A DNA stretch of 12,888 bases from Bacteroidota bacterium (GTDB lineage Bacteria; Bacteroidota; Bacteroidia; Bacteroidales; Lentimicrobiaceae): assembly GCA_023428585.1 (NCBI GenBank), contig JAEYXG010000344.1, positions 1-12,888 of the forward strand, read 5' to 3'. The position numbers and the translations under genes were made by a program. The notes beneath the pieces are model-generated. The model worked only from the letters and a program-made list of their open reading frames with translations. It did no database searches and had not been told where the DNA came from. Below, in pieces: positions 8,136-12,888 of the stretch (position 1 is the stretch's first letter; each line of letters begins with the position of its first letter).

Positions 8136-8405
8136 TTATACGTTAACCTCGTTTTCCATTTGTTCAACCTTTTGCTTGCCCTTTTTGGTAAGATTCTCGG
8201 CGCTGGTCTTGACTGTATCAAATTTATCAATCATGTTTTCTATGAAATCATTGAACTTGTCTTTGAGCTCATCAGCATATTCATTGCTTTTCTCCGATAT
8301 TTTTCTCCGGGTCTCACTACCTTTATCTGGTGCTAACAATACTCCTAATACAGCTCCGGCTGCTACACCAACTGCGATGCTTAAAATGAATTTTCCTGCG
8401 TTCAT
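8136..8405 (-). CDS. YtxH-domain small membrane protein
   Basis: This 89-residue protein begins with one glycine- and alanine-rich membrane helix (about 6-24, ILSIAVGVAAGAVLGVLLAP). The hallmark YtxH stretch LLAPDKGSETRRKI follows (about 23-36), then a long charged amphipathic helix to the C-terminus. YtxH-like proteins are common, poorly understood, often stress- or envelope-associated proteins; general stress induction is known for the Bacillus relative. It is the first gene of a three-gene cluster with the holin/YqjE-like and 152-residue membrane proteins. The ATG at 8405 directly precedes the membrane helix and is the only sensible start. Regulation by a stress signal is inference; no exact promoter box was found upstream. 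Confidence 0.87.
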   Translation of the reverse strand: MNAGKFILSIAVGVAAGAVLGVLLAPDKGSETRRKISEKSNEYADELKDKFNDFIENMIDKFDTVKTSAENLTKKGKQKVEQMENEVNV

Positions 8406-8640
8406 GGCTATTGATTTTTAAAGTTAGTTAATGATTAAATTCATTTGTTTTACTTTGTTCCATTATTCACTATTGCAATTCATATAGCAATAACGTAAAT
8501 GGATTGCAAATATTGAACCTGACAATTTATGCTAAAAGTGTATATGCCCGGTTATGAATAACAAAACTGTATTAAGGTACAAAATGTTTTCCTATAATGC
8601 AAGTGTTTATGGATAATTAACAAAAAAGGTATTCATTATT
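8406..8640 (-). other. Non-coding upstream region of the ytxH-like cluster
   Basis: These 235 AT-rich bases lie between the TAA-interrupted small frame and the ytxH-like start, and should hold the cluster promoter on the minus strand. I see no exact TAnnTTTG box. The nearest candidate is TTG, 19 bases, then TACACTTT at about 8533-8562, whose -7 part is imperfect. A 6-bp inverted repeat TATTGC/GCAATA lies at 8471-8492. No terminator hairpin for the upstream kinase gene is convincing; a T-run at about 8621-8626 lacks a stem. Confidence 0.35.
8468..8490. repeat. Word pair CACTATTGCA + ATATAGCAA, copy upstream of the ytxH-like gene
   Basis: CACTATTGCA (8468-8477) and ATATAGCAA (8482-8490) are reverse complements of the two words upstream of the orphan kinase (7073-7091). 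Here they are separated by four bases and also create an inverted repeat TATTGC/GCAATA with a 10-base centre. The element lies 63-85 bases ahead of the ytxH-like start, a plausible place for an operator. Confidence 0.25.
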
Positions 8641-8886
8641 TTAGCTTAATGATGTTACAGCTTCTTCATAATCATTCATTAACATGTCTTCTTCGTCGTC
8701 AGGATAATATTTATATGTTGATACAATCATCACTGTTATGGCTGTAAAATGAACAAAGATGGTTGCCACAAATAAGAAATGTGTTACATTAATTTACTTA
8801 ATATTTTCATTTTCTGAATTTTTCTTGAGTCGTTTTGAAAAGAAAACCCCAGGAATTAGGCCATATAATTGTTTCCTCATGAGCAT
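8641..8886 (-). pseudogene. Small reading frame interrupted by one in-frame TAA (small membrane protein remnant, or two tiny genes)
   Basis: Reading on the minus strand from ATG 8886 (or 8880), 30 sense codons run to TAA at 8794-8796. The same frame then stays open for 50 more codons to TAA at 8641-8643. The first part is basic (LYGLIPGVFFSKRLKKN). The second part has a hydrophobic segment (HFLFVATIFVHFTAITVMIV), then TYKYYP and an acidic tail with PDDEED and NDYEEA. The order soluble-basic, membrane helix, acidic tail looks like a small single-pass membrane protein broken by a nonsense change. A GTG at 8769 could instead start a separate 42-residue protein. The frame begins 33 bases after the CHASE3-like kinase stop, so it could be the last member of that operon. 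I recognise no family. Chance openness in AT-rich DNA is a real alternative. Confidence 0.35.
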
Positions 8887-8919
8887 GCTAAAAGAAATGA
8901 CCTATTGATGGGAAGGTTT

Positions 8920-10713
8920 TTACCTTAGGTTGGTGGGAATGTAAATTTTAAAACAAGCCCCTTTGCCTGGTTCACTTGTAGCTTCTATATAGCCGAAATG
9001 GTTTTCAACAATTTTTTTGCAAATTGCCAATCCAATTCCACTTCCAGGATATTGGGCTTTATCGTGTAATCTGAAAAGGAGATGAAATATTTTTTCAGCA
9101 TAGTGATTTTCAAATCCAATGCCATTATCGCACAGTGTGATTTTATGATAAGTGTCACTAATTAAATCCTCATCAAATAACAGAAATTGCTTCTGTATTA
9201 TCCGGTATGAAATATTGATAATGGGTGTTTCATCATCTCTTGAGAATTTTATTGAGTTAGAAAGCAGATTGATGAATAACTGTTGAATCTGATATGGAAT
9301 TGCAAATATGATAGGTAGGTCTTCTGATACTATTTTAGCCTTCTTTTCGTCTAATTGTATGATAATCTCTTCTTTTGCATTGGTTAACAATTCATTAAGG
9401 TTGGTCAATTCGAAATTGGCAGTACTTGAATTGGTGCGTGAAAATAATAACAGATCGTTGATCAATACTTGCATATGTGAAGCAGCAGCCTTAATTCGCT
9501 TGAAGTACTCTACACCTTGATTTGACATGTTTGGTAATTCTATCTCTTCAATTCTGGAGATGAACATCTGTATTTTTCTTAGTGGTGCTTGAAGATCATG
9601 ACTAGCAACGTAATTGAATGATGCAAGATCGGTATTGAAGAGCTCCAACTTTTTATTTTTTAATTCCAGTTGCCTGCTATTGATTACCAATTCGGTAATA
9701 TCCATGTTTATTCCATTAAAGTACTTCTGATTCTTATTGTCAGTAATTATTTTTCCAATCGATTTTATGTGTTTTATATTGTGATCTTTAGTGTATAATC
9801 TATATGTTACAATAAACGGCTTAAAGTGTCGAAAGGAACTCTTGAATGATTCAATGACATGTTTACGGTCGTTTGGGTGAACAAATTGGAGAAAACTCCT
9901 AAGATTAAGTGTGTGACGTTTCGGATCAAGTCCTAAGAGTGTATAAAAGTTTTGAGAGTATAAGCTTGACTTGTCCTGGAAATTGTATCTCCAGTTGCCT
10001 AAGCCTGCCAACTTCTCGACTTGTGCGTATGTTTGATTAATTATTGAAAGTTCATCATTGATCCTGATAAGTTTTTTTCGATCAGCATTCAAGCGGATCA
10101 AAAGGAATGAAAATAGAATCAACAGCAACAGTACAATAACAAAATAGGTAATAGGCATTAAGGTGATTGATTCCCTGTGCTCTTTCTCTAGCAACAACAG
10201 AAGCTCCTCTTGGTAGTTCACCATTTTATAAGTGAGGTTAATGGAGTTTTCCAATAACCGATTACCATAATCCAGATTTATGGCAAGCTTATCAGGGGTA
10301 TTATGAGTGAGTAGAGAAGGCGAGAAGGCTGATTCCAATAAAGCAAATCTTAAATTGGTGCTTTTTTCAAGCAATTCAAGCTGTTTAAGCTGAATATTGT
10401 CATTTGCGAGAAATTGATAAAGTAATGAGTAGGAGGTCGCCAATTCCAATTTCACACGGTTGAATGAATTTAGGAAAGAGGAGTCATTGGTTAGGAGAAA
10501 ACTTCGTTGAAGTGATTCAGCATACAATAATTTTGAAATTGTTTTTTCAAGTTCAATTTCAATATTGTTTATGTGAATTATCTTCCGTGAGGTAGATAAT
10601 GTTGAGTTGATTTGATTAAATGTGATTCCGTAAAGAAAGGTTAGAAAAATAATAGAAACCACAGCCACTATAGTCACAAGTATTAACTTGATGCCAGGGA
10701 GATGTTGTTTCAT
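8920..10713 (-). CDS. Membrane sensor histidine kinase with CHASE3-like sensor and PAS domain
   Basis: This 597-residue kinase has an N-terminal membrane helix (about 8-30), a helical extracytoplasmic region (about 33-180) and a second membrane helix (about 185-207). The middle region contains LLYAESLQRSFLLTND, resembling the CHASE3 signature RxYLLTG, so it is probably a four-helix-bundle sensor. A PAS domain follows at about 232-342 (GLGNWRYNF, then GINMDITEL). The HisKA domain has phospho-acceptor His372 in ASHDLQAPLRKIQ. The ATPase domain has the N box LLSNSIKFS (Asn486), G1 DNGIGF (529-534) and G2 GSGIGLAICKK (557-567). The start codon is 11 bases after the stop of the receiver gene, so the two are co-transcribed and likely partners. 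The catalytic half is closely similar to that of the soluble kinase at 5433-7040, including IPxQIQQLFINLL. The CHASE3 name is a resemblance; ligand and output are unknown. Confidence 0.92.
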   Translation of the reverse strand: MKQHLPGIKLILVTIVAVVSIIFLTFLYGITFNQINSTLSTSRKIIHINNIEIELEKTISKLLYAESLQRSFLLTNDSSFLNSFNRVKLELATSYSLLYQFLANDNIQLKQLELLEKSTNLRFALLESAFSPSLLTHNTPDKLAINLDYGNRLLENSINLTYKMVNYQEELLLLLEKEHRESITLMPITYFVIVLLLLILFSFLLIRLNADRKKLIRINDELSIINQTYAQVEKLAGLGNWRYNFQDKSSLYSQNFYTLLGLDPKRHTLNLRSFLQFVHPNDRKHVIESFKSSFRHFKPFIVTYRLYTKDHNIKHIKSIGKIITDNKNQKYFNGINMDITELVINSRQLELKNKKLELFNTDLASFNYVASHDLQAPLRKIQMFISRIEEIELPNMSNQGVEYFKRIKAAASHMQVLINDLLLFSRTNSSTANFELTNLNELLTNAKEEIIIQLDEKKAKIVSEDLPIIFAIPYQIQQLFINLLSNSIKFSRDDETPIINISYRIIQKQFLLFDEDLISDTYHKITLCDNGIGFENHYAEKIFHLLFRLHDKAQYPGSGIGLAICKKIVENHFGYIEATSEPGKGACFKIYIPTNLR

Positions 10714-10724
10714 CTTATTAATAA

Positions 10725-11171
10725 CTAAATACTCAACACGAAGTGGTCTTTATTTAAGCCTGAAGTGTGATATTGCCAATTCACTGAAAGCACTTCCGAT
10801 ATTACTTTCTGTAAGATTTTGAAATCGTTCGGTTTTCTAATATAAATATTTGCCCCTTTGACAAATGTTTCTTCTATGTCGCTATCGGAAGCCGAGGTTG
10901 AATATATGGCAATAGTGAGATTGCTGAATTTTTTGTTATTTCTGATTTCCTGTAAACATTCAATCCCTCCTTTACGCGGCATATTCAAATCAAGGAATAC
11001 CACGTGAGGACTTTCGTTTTCCGGATTATAGAGATATTCCATCAATTCAACACCGTCGTTTACCATAGTAAGCACGGTTTTAATCTTCACCTTGTCAATG
11101 GCCTCTTTGAAAAAGAAGCGATCATCTTCATCGTCTTCTGCTAACAGTATGTTTAGTGGGGTATTGGCCAT
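10725..11171 (-). CDS. Single-domain response regulator (Rcp1/CheY-like receiver)
   Basis: This is a stand-alone phospho-receiver of 148 residues. The acidic pocket is AEDDEDD (E12, D13, D14), the phospho-acceptor is Asp61 in VVFLDLNMPRKGG, the switch Ser/Thr is in IYSTSA (about 91), and the conserved Lys is K113 in IRKPND. The domain fills the protein and no DNA-binding or enzymatic output domain follows, only a short tail. It resembles the Rcp1-type receivers that pair with PAS or phytochrome kinases. The ATG at 11171 is preferred over an in-frame TTG at 11195, because the receiver fold starts directly after it and an A-rich stretch precedes it. It lies 54 bases after the AraC-type gene and 11 bases before the CHASE3-like kinase gene. 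Its output is probably a protein-protein contact or a phosphorelay step. Confidence 0.93.
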   Translation of the reverse strand: MANTPLNILLAEDDEDDRFFFKEAIDKVKIKTVLTMVNDGVELMEYLYNPENESPHVVFLDLNMPRKGGIECLQEIRNNKKFSNLTIAIYSTSASDSDIEETFVKGANIYIRKPNDFKILQKVISEVLSVNWQYHTSGLNKDHFVLSI

Positions 11172-11225
11172 TGTAATTTTAATTGGATTTGCCAATTATT
11201 ATATAACTGACGTAATGAAAACAAT

Positions 11226-11795
11226 TTATTTCTCAACGGGAGTTTCTATCTCACCGCGTCTTCGTTTAATAATTCTTTGGAATGCAGATGGTGTCAAGCC
11301 CGTAGTTTTCTTAAATTGGTAAGAGAGGTGCGCAACGCTGCTATAACTTAACTTGTAGGATATTTCAGTTAAAGTTAAATCACCTTCCATTATCAATTGC
11401 TTTGCACGCTCAATCTTTTGCATAATAATATAGTTCCCAATCGATGTGTATGTATTCTCTGCAAATAGATTATGCAGATATCCATAACTTCTGTTAACCC
11501 TGTCAGAAATGTAAGATGATATTTTTGAAGTGGGAAGTCCTTCTTCCTTATATATCATCTCACGAATAACATCCTTGGTTTTTTGAACCAGGGTGCTTTT
11601 TAGATTGTCTACTATATCAATTCCATAGTACTTAAGATAACCTGAAAGCTCATGCATTTGTTTATCAGTAAGCTCACTTTTGATGTTTATCTCACCCAGT
11701 CCTTCCATTTCAAAATCCATGCCCATTGCAGCAAGTTTCTCACTGATCAACTGATTCACTGCATAATGTATATCGTACTTGATATATATTTTCAT
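11226..11795 (-). CDS. AraC-type transcriptional regulator with small N-terminal domain
   Basis: This 189-residue regulator has a C-terminal AraC/XylS DNA-binding domain (about 80-180). The first helix-turn-helix region includes TSIGNYIIMQKIERAKQLI. The second has the hallmark LTLTEISYKLSYSSVAHLSYQFKKTTGLTPS pattern, given here only in its key parts: EISYKLSY, FKKTTG and TPSAFQ. The N-terminal 75 residues (MKIYIKYDIHYAV, MDFEMEGLGEINI) look like a compact alpha/beta, possibly ferredoxin-like fold, recalling the metal-binding-like domain of similar Bacteroidota regulators. No CxxC motif is present, so metal binding is not indicated. It lies first in line ahead of the receiver gene (54 bases) and the CHASE3-like kinase, and may control that group or be modulated by it. 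The target is unknown. Confidence 0.88.
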   Translation of the reverse strand: MKIYIKYDIHYAVNQLISEKLAAMGMDFEMEGLGEINIKSELTDKQMHELSGYLKYYGIDIVDNLKSTLVQKTKDVIREMIYKEEGLPTSKISSYISDRVNRSYGYLHNLFAENTYTSIGNYIIMQKIERAKQLIMEGDLTLTEISYKLSYSSVAHLSYQFKKTTGLTPSAFQRIIKRRRGEIETPVEK

Positions 11796-11958
11796 TGGAG
11801 CCTACTGTTAATCTTATCAAAAACAAAGGAAAATTACTTTTGTTTTAACTGATAGGATATAAAGATCGTGAATTCTATTGAAAGTTCAAAATGATCTTAA
11901 CTATAAATTGAAATAAATAGGGGTGTCAAGATAATAATGGTTTTTAGTAATGATATTG

Positions 11959-12723
11959 TCATCTAACAAATACCCACTTGTTTTTATTTGATAGCTTGTC
12001 ATCAAATGAGTACCCACCATCGGTAAAAAGCTTCAACTGTTCCGTATCGTCAATATTCTTTTCAATAATATAGCGGGTCATTAGTCCTCGTGCTCTTTTT
12101 GCATTAATGCTTATAAATTTGAAGTTGCCATTTTTGAAGTCTAAAAAGGTTGGTGTGAGAATATTTGCTTTCATTTTCTTCAAGTCAAGAGCATTGGTAT
12201 ATTCAAGTGATGCAAGGTTAACAATGGTATTATTTTTGGTTGGTTGCAGTTCTTTTAACAGATACCGGGTGAGTTTTGATTTCCAGAAATCATAAAGATC
12301 ATCGAAGTTATTGCCGTTTAACTTCGTAGCCATCTCCAACCGATATGGCAGTATAAGATCGGTAGGCTTAAGTAAACCATAAAGTCCTGAGAGAATTCTT
12401 ATTCTTTTATCTGCCAGGTCAATTTGTGAAGCGGTTAATTCCTGGGCTCTTAAGCCATCATATACATCACCGGTAAATGAAAATATAGCCGGTCTTGCTT
12501 TATTCAGATCATAAGGATATTGCCATTCCTGGAACCAATTATAGTTGGTTTCCGCAAGTTTATGGCTAATGTTCATTAGTTTGGTTAATTCACTAATCCT
12601 GAACTTTTTCATCAACTTGATCAATTTTTCAGAGTCCTTGATGAAAAATGGCATGTTCTTATAATTGACAACTGAAATACCATTGAAATTCATCCTTTTG
12701 GACGATGAAAGTAGTATGATCAT
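11959..12723 (-). CDS. yaaA: Peroxide stress protein YaaA (DUF328 family)
   Basis: This 254-residue protein has the length and motif order of the YaaA/DUF328 family. Visible marks are the N-terminal MIILLSSSKRM (in place of the family's usual SPAK-like stretch), FSFTGDVYDGL, RILSGLYGLLKPTD followed by PYRLEM, NLASLEY, and KRARGLMTRYI near the C-terminus. In E. coli, YaaA is induced by OxyR under peroxide stress and limits free intracellular iron, protecting DNA; DNA binding has been reported for the family. It is cytosolic, with no signal or membrane segment. The neighbours are mscL upstream (59 bases) and the AraC-type gene downstream (163 bases), so it may stand alone or follow mscL. A role in oxidative stress is by family only; no OxyR-like site was recognised here. 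Confidence 0.93.
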   Translation of the reverse strand: MIILLSSSKRMNFNGISVVNYKNMPFFIKDSEKLIKLMKKFRISELTKLMNISHKLAETNYNWFQEWQYPYDLNKARPAIFSFTGDVYDGLRAQELTASQIDLADKRIRILSGLYGLLKPTDLILPYRLEMATKLNGNNFDDLYDFWKSKLTRYLLKELQPTKNNTIVNLASLEYTNALDLKKMKANILTPTFLDFKNGNFKFISINAKRARGLMTRYIIEKNIDDTEQLKLFTDGGYSFDDKLSNKNKWVFVR

Positions 12724-12749
12724 ATTGATTTTGTATACTCTTCTGATTT

Positions 12750-12771
12750 AAAAATTTGCAAGACCGGCAAA
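12750..12771 (-). terminator. Possible weak terminator of mscL
   Basis: Read on the minus strand, a 5-bp stem TTTGC/GCAAA (12767-12771 with 12755-12759, loop 7) is followed by TTTTTAA. The stem is short and AT-rich, so termination would be inefficient, and some read-through into yaaA is likely. Confidence 0.3.
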
Positions 12772-12782
12772 AAATGTATTTA

Positions 12783-12888
12783 TTATTTCTTCAATAAGTC
12801 GCGAATTTCAGTAAGTAGTTCCTGATCCTTAGTTGGTGCAGGAGGTGCTTCAGCAGGAGCTTCTTCTTTCTTCTTCATTGAACTTAGG
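12783..12888 (-). CDS. mscL: Large-conductance mechanosensitive channel MscL, C-terminal tail (cut by window edge)
   Basis: Only the last 34 codons are inside the window. They read LSSMKKKEEAPAEAPPAPT, then KDQELLTEIRDLLKK and stop. This is the C-terminal cytoplasmic region of Bacteroidota MscL: a basic and Pro/Ala/Glu-rich linker, then the closing helix with the conserved LLxEIRDLLKK pattern. MscL is an inner-membrane pentamer that opens under membrane tension to release solutes after hypo-osmotic shock. The membrane helices lie outside the window, so the call rests on the tail alone. The gene runs toward yaaA, 59 bases away. Confidence 0.82.
   Translation of the reverse strand, partial: LSSMKKKEEAPAEAPPAPTKDQELLTEIRDLLKK

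Noticed and set aside
11172..11195. TTG start adding eight residues to the receiver protein
   Set aside because: The ATG at 11171 fits the start of the receiver fold, and the added residues match nothing in the family.
11900..11929. E. coli-like promoter TTGACA, 18 bases, TATAGT on the minus strand ahead of the AraC-type gene
   Set aside because: Bacteroidota use a different -33/-7 pattern, the site lies about 105 bases ahead of the start, and such matches arise by chance in AT-rich DNA.

Overview
The window looks like chromosomal DNA of a member of the Bacteroidota. It is AT-rich, and every gene I can support lies on the minus strand, so transcription runs from high to low coordinates. The taxonomic pointers are an alternative complex III (act) operon, a Bacteroidota-type AraC regulator with a small N-terminal domain, PAS kinases with the SHDLQxPLRKIQ H-box, and a -7 box of the TAnnTTTG type in front of a tRNA. 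Genus or order cannot be read from the sequence.

Layout from right to left, in the direction of transcription. At the right edge is the C-terminal tail of a large-conductance mechanosensitive channel (mscL), then yaaA (peroxide-stress protein). Next comes a probable operon of an AraC-type regulator, a stand-alone receiver-domain response regulator and a membrane CHASE3-like/PAS histidine kinase. Just below the kinase lies a small reading frame interrupted by one in-frame TAA, either a decayed small membrane-protein gene or two tiny genes. A three-gene cluster of small envelope proteins follows (YtxH-like, holin/YqjE-like, and a 152-residue membrane protein of unknown function). Then come an orphan soluble double-PAS histidine kinase, a tRNA-Ser(CGA) with its own promoter box and terminator, and finally the start of the act operon (actA, actB, and the first 116 codons of actC), which runs off the left edge.

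How the genes work together. ActA, ActB and ActC are core subunits of a quinol:cytochrome c/HiPIP oxidoreductase, so the left third is respiratory. The rest is a signalling and envelope-stress neighbourhood: two related histidine kinases, one receiver, one DNA-binding regulator, osmotic and oxidative stress proteins (MscL, YaaA) and small membrane proteins. The physical links are tight only inside the act operon, the araC-receiver-kinase group and the ytxH group. Wider functional ties are inference.

I found no CRISPR array, insertion sequence, prophage or clearly new multi-gene system. The points most worth a second look are the seven heme motifs in ActA, the TAA-interrupted small frame at 8641-8886, the linkage of the AraC-type regulator to a receiver/kinase pair, and a pair of short sequence words shared between two promoter regions.
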